Below are positions 26,906-35,566 of a stretch of DNA of 64,000 nucleotides, piece after piece; within the stretch, counting starts at the first letter, position 1; each line of letters begins with the position of its first letter. The position numbers and the translations under genes were made by a program. The notes under the pieces are model-generated. The model ran no database searches. It was not told the origin of the DNA and saw only the letters and a list, made by a program, of their open reading frames with translations. The stretch is from Bacteroidota bacterium (GTDB taxonomy: Bacteria; Bacteroidota; Bacteroidia; Chitinophagales; Chitinophagaceae): the NCBI GenBank assembly GCA_018266455.1, contig JAFEAJ010000022.1, positions 124,001-188,000 of the forward strand, written 5' to 3'.

Positions 26906-28264
26906 TCAATAATATTTTGGCACCAATTCCACTCTCCTGTTCATTGCCCTGCCCTTTGCCGTTTTATTGCTTGCAATGGGTTTCGTGTCGCCATAACCAG
27001 CTGATGAAAGCCTGCTGGCTTCTATCCCGCCTTTTGCATTAAGATATTCCATTACCGCTTTTGCACGGTTCTCGCTGAGTGCCTGGTTCTTTTCAGGCTT
27101 GCCCGTATTATCAGTATGGCCTTCAATATCCAATTTCAGGTTAGCGTCTTCTTTCAGGATTTTTGCCACCTCGTTCAGCGACTTAAATGATTTAGCCAAC
27201 AATTTTGCGCTTCCTGTATTGAAAAAAATATTTTTTGCATCGTATGCTACTTTCTTAACAATTTCTTCCTTGATCAGGGGGCAGCCCTGGTTTTCTTTCA
27301 CCCCGGCAACATTAGGGCATTTGTCTTCTTCGTCATTCACGCCATCGCCATCGGTGTCCGGGATCGGGCAGCCATTATATCGTGCAACTCCGGCTACATT
27401 GGGGCACTTGTCTATTTCATCATTCACGCCATCGCCATCGGTATCCGGGATCGGGCAGCCATTATATCGTGCAACTCCGGCTACATTGGGGCATTTGTCG
27501 TCTTTGTCGGGTATCCCGTCACCATCCGTATCGGGGCACCCTTTAAACTGGGGAAGGCCGGCTACATCGGGGCATGCATCAAGGCTGTCTACGATGCCAT
27601 CGCCATCTCTGTCTTTCGGGGCTTCAACAACAGGCGGTGGCGGGGGGGCTATGGCTTTTGTTTTGGCTTTGTTGCCGCATAATAAGCAATCTGCCACTCC
27701 AACGCTGTAATAAAAATGACGGGTCACGTTTTCTGTTACAGGCATTCTATATTGCCAGTTGAAAAGCAAAAAGCCTGTTGAATAGAATTTGAACTGGAAG
27801 CCCACTCCCATGGGAATGAATGCGCCGTAATAACCGCCATATTTTGAAGCCCCGACTCCAATTTTAAAAAAAGGAGAAAAAAAGTGTTTATCGCTAAGCA
27901 TCTTCCCTACTATTGAAGCATCCCCTTCCAGCAACAAAGCATTTGATGCGCCGAATGATGTGCCATCATTAGCAGGTGTGGGGTAGGTAGTAAAGTTGCC
28001 CGACAACGTACCGGCAAAATCAAAATGCCTGGACAGGCCTTGCAGGTATCCAATCCCAAAACCAGGATCCATGCCCTGGATGTCAGTAAACTTTTTATTA
28101 TTGAGCGCATCTCTCAGGTCATGGTGCTGCAGGTATTGAGCGCCATTGAAATCATCGAGTGTGAAATGTATCGAGAGCGATGGTTTTTTGATGTAATTAT
28201 CGTCCTGCGCAAAAGAGCAAATAGCCGGAAGAGCAAGAGCAACAATGCATAAAATCTTTTTCAT
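26906..28264 (-). CDS. OmpA-family outer-membrane protein with thrombospondin type-3 repeats
   Basis: This 452-residue protein starts at 28264, where a normal signal peptide (MKKILCIVALALPAICSFAQ) begins; the longer frame from 28306 adds an implausible leader. A beta-barrel-like N-terminal half is followed by a PPPPP linker and then by four calcium-binding TSP3 repeats of the form DTDGDGxxDxxDKCPNVAG. The C-terminal OmpA domain has the peptidoglycan-binding signature IEGHTDNTGKPEKNQALSENRA. It tethers the outer membrane to peptidoglycan. Two of the repeats are almost identical at DNA level. Confidence 0.93.
   Translation of the reverse strand: MKKILCIVALALPAICSFAQDDNYIKKPSLSIHFTLDDFNGAQYLQHHDLRDALNNKKFTDIQGMDPGFGIGYLQGLSRHFDFAGTLSGNFTTYPTPANDGTSFGASNALLLEGDASIVGKMLSDKHFFSPFFKIGVGASKYGGYYGAFIPMGVGFQFKFYSTGFLLFNWQYRMPVTENVTRHFYYSVGVADCLLCGNKAKTKAIAPPPPPVVEAPKDRDGDGIVDSLDACPDVAGLPQFKGCPDTDGDGIPDKDDKCPNVAGVARYNGCPIPDTDGDGVNDEIDKCPNVAGVARYNGCPIPDTDGDGVNDEEDKCPNVAGVKENQGCPLIKEEIVKKVAYDAKNIFFNTGSAKLLAKSFKSLNEVAKILKEDANLKLDIEGHTDNTGKPEKNQALSENRAKAVMEYLNAKGGIEASRLSSAGYGDTKPIASNKTAKGRAMNRRVELVPKYY
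27334..27507 (-). repeat. 87-bp tandem duplication within the TSP3 region
   Basis: Two direct copies of 87 bases (27334-27420 and 27421-27507) differ at only a few positions. Each encodes one 29-residue repeat starting at the calcium-binding loop. They are recent duplicates compared with the more divergent flanking TSP3 repeats. Confidence 0.8.
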
Positions 28265-28286
28265 ACAAGCAAATTTAGTAAGGTTA

Positions 28287-28294
28287 CAAAAGTA
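28287..28294 (-). promoter_or_regulatory. -7 promoter element of the OmpA gene
   Basis: TACTTTTG on the minus strand fits TAnnTTTG and lies 22 bases before the ATG at 28264. This position favours 28264 over 28306 as the real start, since 28306 would be upstream of transcription. Confidence 0.5.
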
Positions 28295-28322
28295 AACGCA
28301 AAGCAATAAATGGTAAAATTAT

Positions 28323-28769
28323 TTATTGCTCCGCTATGCTTTCTGAGCCTGCCGGCTTGTGTTTGCCGAGCACATCTACCCTTACTCTCGCAAGTCCCCT
28401 CCCGGTATAGCCAAGTTGCCCGGCTGCGATCCTGCTGAGGTCGATGAGCCGTTTGTTGCGGAAATGCATACGGTCAGTTATTTTCACAATAACTGTTTTC
28501 TTATTGCGGAGGTTGGTTACTTTAACCCAGGTATTCAGTGGAACTGTGTTGCTTGCCGCAGTAAATTTTTTTTGACTGAATATCTCGCCATTTGCCGTTC
28601 TCCGCCCATGAAATTTGTCGGCATAAAAACTTGCAATACCATATTGTGTTTTGATATCTTTTTTAGGGCGCTTTACAGCAGTTTTTGCAGCCTGTTTATG
28701 TTTTTGCGAATAGCTGCTGCCAGCGAACATAGCGACGGTAAAAAAGGCGATAATGATCCGTTTGTTCAT
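28323..28769 (-). CDS. rlpA: RlpA-like septal ring lytic transglycosylase family protein
   Basis: The 148-residue exported protein has a signal peptide (MNKRIIIAFFTVAMFAGSSYS), a lysine-rich linker and a double-psi beta-barrel domain. The barrel starts QYGIASFYADKFHGRRTANGE and contains LPLNTWVKVTNLRNKKTVIVKITDR and IDLSRIAAGQLG. RlpA cleaves naked glycan strands in some bacteria. There is no SPOR domain, as is common for short Bacteroidota homologues. It lies between the OmpA and L,D-transpeptidase genes on the same strand. Confidence 0.88.
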   Translation of the reverse strand: MNKRIIIAFFTVAMFAGSSYSQKHKQAAKTAVKRPKKDIKTQYGIASFYADKFHGRRTANGEIFSQKKFTAASNTVPLNTWVKVTNLRNKKTVIVKITDRMHFRNKRLIDLSRIAAGQLGYTGRGLARVRVDVLGKHKPAGSESIAEQ

Positions 28770-28899
28770 AGATATTGAAGAAATTGAATTAACAATGATC
28801 AGGCATGGGTCTGTACAACACTAATTTTAGCCGGGTTTCATTTTCCTTTGATCAATTCGATATCATTGGGGCCTATTCAAACTTTTTTATGGCTTATTG

Positions 28900-30579
28900 T
28901 TAATTAACGGTTTTGCCTGCGAAATATTTCTCGCGAAGAAATTTATCCTCTCCGTAAATATCATCATAAAATTTCACATGGCCGTTTTTGCCCTCGCAGG
29001 TATAATACCTGAAAAATACCGGCACTTTCTGAAAGCCGCTCACCACATGCTTTTCCTGCCTTTTGATCCATGCCCGAAGCGTATCGGGGTGATATTTTAA
29101 TGTATCGTTCCTGATCAGGAAATCGGAAAGCTTTTGCCATTGCTGCACGCGAACGCAACCATGGCTTAGCGCACGGAATGCTTTACCGAACATGTACCTC
29201 ACATTGGTGTCGTGCATATACACGCTGTATTTATTCCTGAAGTTGAATTTAATAACGCCGAGTGAATTGTTGTCGCCTTCCTGTTGCTTTAGCTGATAGG
29301 GGAAATACCTCTTGCTCAATCTTGCCCATTTGATTTTTACCGGGTCCACCACTTCATCTTTTTCATCAAACACAATCAGGTTTTGTTTTTTCAGGTAGTC
29401 AACATTCTTTTTGATCTGAGGCAGCATTTCTTTAAAAATTATGCTGTTCGGCACCGTCCATTGAGGATAAGTAATAAAGTTTGAAATCTCGCTGCTAAGC
29501 AGGGGTGTCCTCGTGTCTGGTTTCCCAACAATTACTCTTGATTGGAATACGACGGTATCGCTGTCTATAACCTTTAAATTGAAAGCAGGTAGATTAACCC
29601 ATATATAAATCTTGGGCAGCGAGTCCGGCAATAGTTTATAACGGTCAAGAGTGATCGCAATCCTTTTGAATTTCTCAAGGTCTGTTTCATTCAATGCATC
29701 AACCACCTGTTCATCTACCTTACCACTGGGCTTAAGGTCTTTTGCTTTTTGGAATCTTTTTATTGCCGATTTCAGAACAGCAGTATCGGGCGCAGTTGAA
29801 TCAGATCGCAGGTAATGCAGCTCAAACAATCTTTTTTGCAAAGAATCAAAAAAAACAACAGAATCCTTGTATGGATAATGGAGATAAGTAAAAGGAGCAA
29901 AGTCTGCGTGGGCCAGAAAATCCCTGGCGTAGCGCTTTAACGAATCATACCCCGGGTATTTAGGCTCAAGATTATTCAATACAGATGCGATACTGCCGGA
30001 CTGCAGTACGTCCTGCAATGCCTGCATAAAAACAGAATCATGGAGAACGGTGTCCTTTCGTAGCGTAATGCTGTCATAAGGCAGGCGCCCGCGTTTAATG
30101 TCTTTGACCAGCCCAAAAAAAGCATCGGTCATCAGCACATCTGCCCTTGCCCATAACGCTACATTTTTTTGAGCTATGGTATCTTCATGCAAAATACGGC
30201 GGATGAAAGAAAAAGAATTATAATGGTAGTCCCCGGAAAACAATCCGTAATATTTACAACTGTCAATGAAAAAGAACAGCGAATCCGCTATCGGGCGCCA
30301 TTTTGTTTTATTGCTCCAAACCCCATCATAATTTTTAACGCCGTAGTACGCGCTGTCGAGATGCAGACACCTCAGTTTAACAGAATCATTCAGGGCAAAT
30401 TGGTTTTTTGATGCATATTCAATAATTGACTGTATATCTTCGCTGAGCCTTTCGGGCACTTTTTCTTTTTTGTCCACCACATCATTTTCAGGAGGTTTTT
30501 TATTTTCGCTACAAGAAAGAAAACAGGAAGAAACCGATACCACCAACAAAAAAATAATAATTCGCTTTCGATACTTCAT
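28900..30579 (-). CDS. L,D-transpeptidase, YcbB/LdtD type (lipoprotein)
   Basis: This 559-residue enzyme makes 3-3 cross-links in peptidoglycan. The N-terminus ends in a lipobox (FLSCSENKK), so it is probably a lipoprotein facing the periplasm. A scaffold domain (about 40-270) is followed by a peptidoglycan-binding segment (FQKAKDLKPSGKVDEQVVDALN) and the YkuD catalytic domain. The active-site motif ALSHGCVRVQQW holds the nucleophilic cysteine (about 479). The upstream VanX-like gene is divergent, with 62 bases between the start codons. Confidence 0.93.
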   Translation of the reverse strand: MKYRKRIIIFLLVVSVSSCFLSCSENKKPPENDVVDKKEKVPERLSEDIQSIIEYASKNQFALNDSVKLRCLHLDSAYYGVKNYDGVWSNKTKWRPIADSLFFFIDSCKYYGLFSGDYHYNSFSFIRRILHEDTIAQKNVALWARADVLMTDAFFGLVKDIKRGRLPYDSITLRKDTVLHDSVFMQALQDVLQSGSIASVLNNLEPKYPGYDSLKRYARDFLAHADFAPFTYLHYPYKDSVVFFDSLQKRLFELHYLRSDSTAPDTAVLKSAIKRFQKAKDLKPSGKVDEQVVDALNETDLEKFKRIAITLDRYKLLPDSLPKIYIWVNLPAFNLKVIDSDTVVFQSRVIVGKPDTRTPLLSSEISNFITYPQWTVPNSIIFKEMLPQIKKNVDYLKKQNLIVFDEKDEVVDPVKIKWARLSKRYFPYQLKQQEGDNNSLGVIKFNFRNKYSVYMHDTNVRYMFGKAFRALSHGCVRVQQWQKLSDFLIRNDTLKYHPDTLRAWIKRQEKHVVSGFQKVPVFFRYYTCEGKNGHVKFYDDIYGEDKFLREKYFAGKTVN

Positions 30580-30628
30580 GTAAAAGATTACGGTTTATTT
30601 GGGCAATACGAGCAACTTATAATCAGGC

Positions 30629-30636
30629 TAACTTTG
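30629..30636 (+). promoter_or_regulatory. -7 promoter element abutting the VanX-like start
   Basis: TAACTTTG fits TAnnTTTG exactly but ends only 5 bases before the ATG at 30642. If used, the transcript would begin at about the start codon, giving a leaderless mRNA. Confidence 0.4.
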
Positions 30637-30641
30637 ATAAT

Positions 30642-31361
30642 ATGGGCTACAAGATAACACAACCATGCAATATTTCACTATCGGCTTTTATTATTTTTTG
30701 TGCTGTTTTTGCCAATGCGCAAAGCGGCAAATTGATGAAGCCCATACCTATTGTAAACACCATTTCAGGTTATAAGGAAACGATGAGGGCTGACATCAGC
30801 CAAAGGATGGCCAATCTCCGGCAATTTATCCCCAATATTGTGCTTGACCTTCGATATGGGACCAAAAATAATTTTGTGCATAAAATAATGTACGCTGAAA
30901 AACCCAAGTATACATTTATGCGACTGCCTGCAGTAAAGTTGTTGTTGGGAGCACAAAAAGAGCTGAACAAAAAAGGTTATGGCCTGAAAATTTTTGATGC
31001 ATACAGGCCCTATTCCGTTACCAGGAAATTTTGGGAACTGGTTCATGACGAACGTTATGTTGCCGATCCCGCACTGGGAAGCGGGCATAACCGTGGCATT
31101 GCTGTTGACCTCACCATCATTGACCTGAAAACAAAAAAAGAACTGAAAATGCCAACAGGATTTGATAGCTTTTCAGATTCAGCCCACCATGATTTCAACA
31201 ACTTGCCAGTGGAAACTTTACAAAACAGGGAATTGCTCAAAAGCATCATGATAAAGCATGGCTTTGTTCCGCTGAATACAGAATGGTGGCATTATAGCCT
31301 GCCAGGCGCTGAAAAATATGAAGTAATGGATTTAAGTTTCGAAGCATTGAAGCATCTATAG
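30642..31361 (+). CDS. D-alanyl-D-alanine dipeptidase, VanX/DdpX family (M15)
   Basis: This 239-residue zinc peptidase cleaves D-Ala-D-Ala. A signal peptide (ISLSAFIIFCAVFANAQ) places it in the periplasm, unlike cytoplasmic VanX of resistance operons. The catalytic set is complete: FDAYRPYSV with the arginine, SGHNRGIAVDLT (His and Asp zinc ligands) and EWWHYSL (catalytic Glu and ligand His). No VanH or VanA genes are nearby, so the role is peptidoglycan-peptide turnover rather than glycopeptide resistance. It is divergent from the L,D-transpeptidase gene. Confidence 0.9.
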   Translation: MGYKITQPCNISLSAFIIFCAVFANAQSGKLMKPIPIVNTISGYKETMRADISQRMANLRQFIPNIVLDLRYGTKNNFVHKIMYAEKPKYTFMRLPAVKLLLGAQKELNKKGYGLKIFDAYRPYSVTRKFWELVHDERYVADPALGSGHNRGIAVDLTIIDLKTKKELKMPTGFDSFSDSAHHDFNNLPVETLQNRELLKSIMIKHGFVPLNTEWWHYSLPGAEKYEVMDLSFEALKHL

Positions 31362-31441
31362 ATTGGGGTTCCCGGGCATATTTTTGAGTACATTGCCCTA
31401 ATTTTTGCAAAGTTTTGAATTTAGAAATAGTAATACGGGGC

Positions 31442-32824
31442 CTATTTCCTTCTCCTGAACCAGAACCACAGCGGCACGCCTGTAAGCATTAGCGCCATGC
31501 CTATCGCTGCTTCACGTGGCCTCGCAAAAATAGTATTGAAAAATAATACGGCGCTAAACAATACTACAACAGCAGGCACAACGGGATAACCCCAAACTTT
31601 ATACGGCCTGGGCACATCCGGCATTTTCTTGCGCAGCACAAAAACGCCAAGCGCTGTGGCTCCATAATAAATGAACACTGCAAAAATGATCATATCAGTA
31701 AGCTGATCGAAAGTGCCCGACAACACCAGTATAGACGCCCATATACCCTGGTACCATAATGAAACACCTGGCACATGCGCTTTGTTTAACCTGGCCACAG
31801 GGCGAAAAAACAGCCCTTCTTTTGCCATGGCATAATACATGCGGCAGGATGATAAAATTGTTGCGTGCAATGCGCTGAGCGTGGTTACCGCAATAAGCCC
31901 GGAAATAAAAATCACGCCGTTGTTGCCCCAGAACTGGCGCACTGCTTCAACAGCAGCAATACTGTTTTGCGAATTATAAATTTTTTCGAGTTGGGGAATA
32001 GACAATAAAGAAAGATATGCTGTGTTCACCAGCAAGTAAACGATAATGATGATGAGCACGCCAATGATAATCCCAAGTGGGATATTTCTTTTTGCATTCT
32101 TTACTTCGCCACCAATATAGCCTACTGCGGCCCAGCCCTGGTAAGCCCAGAATGCAGCCAGCATCGATGTAAAAACAGCAGTAAGCGTAACAGGTCGAGA
32201 TGAGCTCGTTTTCATTTCAAAAACATGGCGCACATCCGCATGGCTGCTGCCAAGCCCGAAAATGATGATGGTCAAAATACCAATAAAAACCAATACCAGG
32301 ATACCTGCGCTCACCTCAGCGCTCGTGGCAATGCCAAGGCTGTTGATCCATGTAAACAATATGATCGCGACAATGGCAAGCAGCTTTATGTTAAACCCTG
32401 CGAACGGGTAAAACACACCGCCAATATTATAATTCTCCATTGAAGCAAACACTGGCGGCAGGTGAATAATGCTGCCCACCGACTGCGCAAAAATATAGGC
32501 AAGCGAAGAAATCGCAGCCGTTTCGATCACCGTAAAAATTGACCAGCCAAAAATGAAAGCAAAAAACCTGTTATAAATTTTTTGGTAATACACATATTCG
32601 CCACCGGTATCGGCCAGCAGCCCCGCTATCTCTGCATTGCTGAGCGCACCAAACAGGCTGATGATGCCGCCAAGCACCCAGCACACCAGCACCCAACCCG
32701 GCGAATGCAGTTCTGCAGCCATTGGGGCAATTTTTTTATACACTCCTGAACCAATGATATTGGCCACCGACACAACGATTACCATGCCCAGCCCCAGTGT
32801 GCGGCTCAACTGCCTTTGCTCCAT
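31442..32824 (-). CDS. APC-superfamily amino-acid permease
   Basis: The 460-residue protein has 12 hydrophobic helices. The first contains the APC substrate-site glycines (VIVVSVANIIGSGVYKKIAP), and the motif ISLFGALSNAEIAGLLADTGGEYVY is typical of the L-type and cationic branches. The C-terminus WFWFRRRK is basic and cytoplasmic. The amino-acid specificity is unknown. It lies beside the dipeptidase gene on the opposite strand and could import products of envelope-peptide turnover, though that is an inference from position. Confidence 0.9.
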   Translation of the reverse strand: MEQRQLSRTLGLGMVIVVSVANIIGSGVYKKIAPMAAELHSPGWVLVCWVLGGIISLFGALSNAEIAGLLADTGGEYVYYQKIYNRFFAFIFGWSIFTVIETAAISSLAYIFAQSVGSIIHLPPVFASMENYNIGGVFYPFAGFNIKLLAIVAIILFTWINSLGIATSAEVSAGILVLVFIGILTIIIFGLGSSHADVRHVFEMKTSSSRPVTLTAVFTSMLAAFWAYQGWAAVGYIGGEVKNAKRNIPLGIIIGVLIIIIVYLLVNTAYLSLLSIPQLEKIYNSQNSIAAVEAVRQFWGNNGVIFISGLIAVTTLSALHATILSSCRMYYAMAKEGLFFRPVARLNKAHVPGVSLWYQGIWASILVLSGTFDQLTDMIIFAVFIYYGATALGVFVLRKKMPDVPRPYKVWGYPVVPAVVVLFSAVLFFNTIFARPREAAIGMALMLTGVPLWFWFRRRK

Positions 32825-33066
32825 GGAAATAAAAAGTAAAAATTAAAAAATCAAAGCTGAAAATTAAATATAGAAAACTATCCGTTAATAAAGCAAGAAG
32901 ATTTACTGCCGATTTAAAAAACATCAGCCATTATTGTTTGACATGAAGCAATAGCGCAAATAAAAAAACAAAATATAATTCTCAACAGCTGTGTTGGATG
33001 CTCGTGTTCTTGGCATTGTTGAGACCCTATTCCGATCTTGTAGCACAAGTCTCTTCCCTCTATTCA

Positions 33067-33624
33067 TCAAAACAACCTTTCCTGCGGCGGCTTAATGCCA
33101 AGCAACCTGATATAAATAGTCGTCTGGCCCCGGGTGTGCGCCTGGTGCTCAAAAGTCTTTAGCATAAGCCCAAGTTCAGTCACTTCATGCCCGAATATTT
33201 TTCTTTGTTCGCCCCAGTTATCAGGAGCTGAAGTTTTTACCGCATTGATGCAATAATCATAGCTCGCATCAACCAATTGCATCACTGAATCTTTATTCTG
33301 CACTGCCATATTGTGCTCAAGGTCTGATTGAATGTTGGCAGGAGGCTGCTGCCCAACAGCAGTGCCCATCAGGAAATAATTGGCCTGGGCAAGATGTATC
33401 ATTTGCTGGGCAAAGCTCCTGATGCTGTCAACTGCCCTGAATGAAAATTTATCAGCAGGCATTGTATTCAGGTACTGGTCAGTGTAAGCTTTTGAACGTT
33501 CCCAATCTTCTATCATTTGCGCCTTCATGTCTTTCAGGCTATATCTCTGGGCATTTGCCTTGAAGAGCGGCAACAGCATCATAAGCAGGCTAAGTAGTGC
33601 CAATAAAGAAAATTTGCTTTTCAT
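33067..33624 (-). CDS. DinB-superfamily protein with signal peptide
   Basis: The 185-residue protein has an N-terminal signal peptide (LLALLSLLMMLLPLFKANAQ) and a four-helix DinB-like fold. Three histidines fit the usual metal triad: QQMIHLAQAN, FGHEV and EHQAHTRGQTTIYIRLLG. Cytoplasmic DinB relatives act as thiol transferases or metal-dependent hydrolases; exported ones are common in Bacteroidota but uncharacterised. It is a single gene, well separated from the ars operon. Confidence 0.85.
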   Translation of the reverse strand: MKSKFSLLALLSLLMMLLPLFKANAQRYSLKDMKAQMIEDWERSKAYTDQYLNTMPADKFSFRAVDSIRSFAQQMIHLAQANYFLMGTAVGQQPPANIQSDLEHNMAVQNKDSVMQLVDASYDYCINAVKTSAPDNWGEQRKIFGHEVTELGLMLKTFEHQAHTRGQTTIYIRLLGIKPPQERLF

Positions 33625-33941
33625 ACAAAACGTTTTAGTTATTTAAGGTATGGAAAAGAGATGTATTTAAAAAGTATTTTCAAATGGCTGCGCTTCAGAC
33701 CAGGAAGGCCTTTCCATCTTTCCATAAACAATAGGGCCGGAAAACAGCAATTTTAATAGCGTGGCTTCTACGTTTAAAAACTTCCGATACAATTGCTTTG
33801 CAAAATGAAGAAAGAGCTGAAACACAATTGGCTGTTTTTGCAATGCCAGGCAGCCGTTGCAAATGAACAAAATCACAATATAATGCCTCGCCAGGCTATC
33901 AACATGAGCTGCTTGCCTTATGTTATTATCAGCAGGCCGTT
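33625..33941. other. Gap after arsC, no gene assigned
   Basis: About 320 bases lie between the DinB gene and arsC. On the minus strand a 101-codon frame (33972-33667) runs through it, overlapping the arsC end. It has no recognisable domain, an unusual Cys/Leu-rich composition and no start outside arsC. No arsenite-efflux gene remnant could be recognised. Confidence 0.35.
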
Positions 33942-34400
33942 TTATAAATTGTCCGATACAAATTTCCGGCAATAGTCTTTTATTTGTTGCCGCACCTGCC
34001 TGAACTGTTGTTCAACTGCTTCATCTGTTCCCGTTGCTTTTGCAGGATCTCGGAAATTGTGATGGAACCTTATAGTAGCTAAGGGGAAAATAGGGCAACG
34101 TTCTTTCGCATGGTCACAAACGGTAATAACAAAATCAAAATCAATTTTACGATACTCATCAATGTGGTTTGACGTGTGGCTGGAAATGTCAATGCCATCC
34201 TCTTTCATGGTAGCAATGGCGTTAGGATTTACACCATGCATTTCTACTCCTGCACTGTAAATCCCGGCTTTATCGCCTCCAAAATATCGCAAATAGCCTT
34301 CGGCAATTTGGCTTCGGCAACTGTTTCCGGTACAAAGCACCAAGACTTTCTTAATGGCAGCAGCCTGTTCCACACCCGCAGGATTTGGGTTTTTCTGCAT
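33942..34400 (-). CDS. arsC: Arsenate reductase, thioredoxin-coupled LMW-phosphatase type
   Basis: This 152-residue enzyme reduces arsenate to arsenite. The phosphate loop CTGNSCR (Cys23-Arg29) starts the fold, and the redox cysteines sit in VCDHAKERCP, matching the pI258-type three-cysteine mechanism. The start at 34400 is chosen because it gives the normal distance to the P-loop; it overlaps the end of arsM by 50 bases. A longer frame to 34460 lies deep within arsM. It is last in the arsR-arsM-arsC operon. Confidence 0.9.
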   Translation of the reverse strand: MQKNPNPAGVEQAAAIKKVLVLCTGNSCRSQIAEGYLRYFGGDKAGIYSAGVEMHGVNPNAIATMKEDGIDISSHTSNHIDEYRKIDFDFVITVCDHAKERCPIFPLATIRFHHNFRDPAKATGTDEAVEQQFRQVRQQIKDYCRKFVSDNL

Positions 34401-35190
34401 AAACGGTAACACTAAAAATTCCTGTATCGCCAGATTTGAAATTTTCAAGCTCCGCTTCATTCAGGTAATTTTTCAAAATATCATCCGGAATGTTGATTGG
34501 CTTTTCCTTTTGAATAGCAATGTTTGAAAAACCATTGGATCGGATGAGTTCTAAATAAATGTCTTTCTGAATGGCGCCCGCTACACAACCAGCATACATC
34601 TCGGCTTCGGTTCGTAAGGCTTTGGGAAGATTGCCGGTTAAAACAACATCAGAAATACTAAAGTGCCCGCCTTGCTTTAACACCCGAAAAATCTCCCTGA
34701 AAACTTTGTCTTTATTTGGAACAAGGTTTAAGACACAATTGCTCACAATTACGTCAGCCATATTTGCCGACACAGGAATATTTTCTATATCGCCCAGCCT
34801 GAACTCAACATTTACAAATCCTGCTTTTTGTGCATTGGCTTTTGCCTTTTTGATCATTTCGGGCGTAAAGTCAATGCCGATTACCCTGCCGTCATCGCCG
34901 GTTTCATTTCTGGCAACAAAGCAGTCGTTCCCCGCACCGCTGCCCAGATCAATGACCGTGTCCCCTTTTTTGATTTTTGCAAATTGTGTGGGCAAGCCGC
35001 AACCTAACCCTAAATCTGCATCAGGATGGTAGCCCTCCATCGTGCTGTAATCATCGCTCATAATGTTGTACACATCGGTTGAGCAACAGCCCGAGCCGCA
35101 ACAAGATGACTGATTGGTTTCTTTATCCTGTAAAGCGATTTCACTATATTTCTGCTTTACCAATTCTTTGATGTGTTCCGTTGTTCCCAT
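34351..35190 (-). CDS. arsM: Arsenite S-adenosylmethionine methyltransferase
   Basis: This 279-residue enzyme methylates arsenite, in some cases to volatile products. SAM motif I is VIDLGSGAGNDCF (about 78), and conserved cysteines lie in GLGCGLPTQ, VSNCVLNL and YAGCVAGAI. An N-terminal SSCCGSGCC and a C-terminal CGCGTGCCH resemble extra metal-thiolate clusters. The start at 35190 gives the usual MGTTEHIKELVKQKYSEIA beginning. It follows arsR by 16 bases. Confidence 0.93.
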   Translation of the reverse strand: MGTTEHIKELVKQKYSEIALQDKETNQSSCCGSGCCSTDVYNIMSDDYSTMEGYHPDADLGLGCGLPTQFAKIKKGDTVIDLGSGAGNDCFVARNETGDDGRVIGIDFTPEMIKKAKANAQKAGFVNVEFRLGDIENIPVSANMADVIVSNCVLNLVPNKDKVFREIFRVLKQGGHFSISDVVLTGNLPKALRTEAEMYAGCVAGAIQKDIYLELIRSNGFSNIAIQKEKPINIPDDILKNYLNEAELENFKSGDTGIFSVTVYAEKPKSCGCGTGCCH

Positions 35191-35206
35191 TTTTAAATTA
35201 TTTAGA

Positions 35207-35539
35207 TTAACAACAAGTGCTTTTCTTTTTAGTGAGCCTGGCTGAAATGTTGCCAAAATAGTTTTGCAGTTTTTCAATTGCCTTTTCGTCAATGCAATAA
35301 CAAATAGCATTGCCCTCTACTTCCCCTTTGATAAGCCCTGCATTTTTTAGCTCTTTCAGATGTTGCGACACGGTGGGCTGCGCAAGGGGCAATTCGTTTA
35401 CGATGTCGCCACAAATACAGGCGTCCACTTTTATTAAGTATTCAATAATGGCAACCCTTGCCGGATGCCCCAAAGCCTTTGCCAGGCCCGCGATAGCGTT
35501 TTGCTTGCCTGTAAAATGTTCAGTCTTTGTAGCTCCCAT
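35207..35539 (-). CDS. arsR: ArsR-family metalloregulator
   Basis: This 110-residue winged-helix repressor heads the ars operon. The recognition region is [21 protein letters not shown] (about 48-68). A cysteine pair ACICGD (about 37-40) just before it suits an arsenite sensor of the type that uses the N-terminal helix side, and another CC ends the protein. A 16-base perfect palindrome lies 11 bases upstream of the start and is its probable operator. Confidence 0.92.
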   Translation of the reverse strand: MGATKTEHFTGKQNAIAGLAKALGHPARVAIIEYLIKVDACICGDIVNELPLAQPTVSQHLKELKNAGLIKGEVEGNAICYCIDEKAIEKLQNYFGNISARLTKKKSTCC

Positions 35540-35550
35540 CTCAATTAATT

Positions 35551-35566
35551 TAATATTGCAATATTA
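35551..35566. promoter_or_regulatory. Palindromic operator upstream of arsR
   Basis: TAATATTGCAATATTA is a perfect 16-base palindrome, 11 bases before the arsR ATG. Its AT-rich symmetric halves resemble operators of ArsR/SmtB proteins, and its position would block transcription of arsR-arsM-arsC. Confidence 0.7.

Noticed and set aside
27099..27710. 203-codon plus-strand frame with apparent repeats
   Set aside because: The repeats are the antisense image of the TSP3 repeats of the OmpA gene.
30642..31361. VanX as a sign of vancomycin resistance
   Set aside because: The protein has a signal peptide, and there is no VanH, VanA or VanS/VanR gene; periplasmic relatives serve cell-wall turnover.
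33667..33972. 101-codon minus-strand frame after arsC
   Set aside because: It begins inside arsC, has no recognisable domain and an odd composition, and shows no link to an efflux pump. It may be a remnant but cannot be supported.
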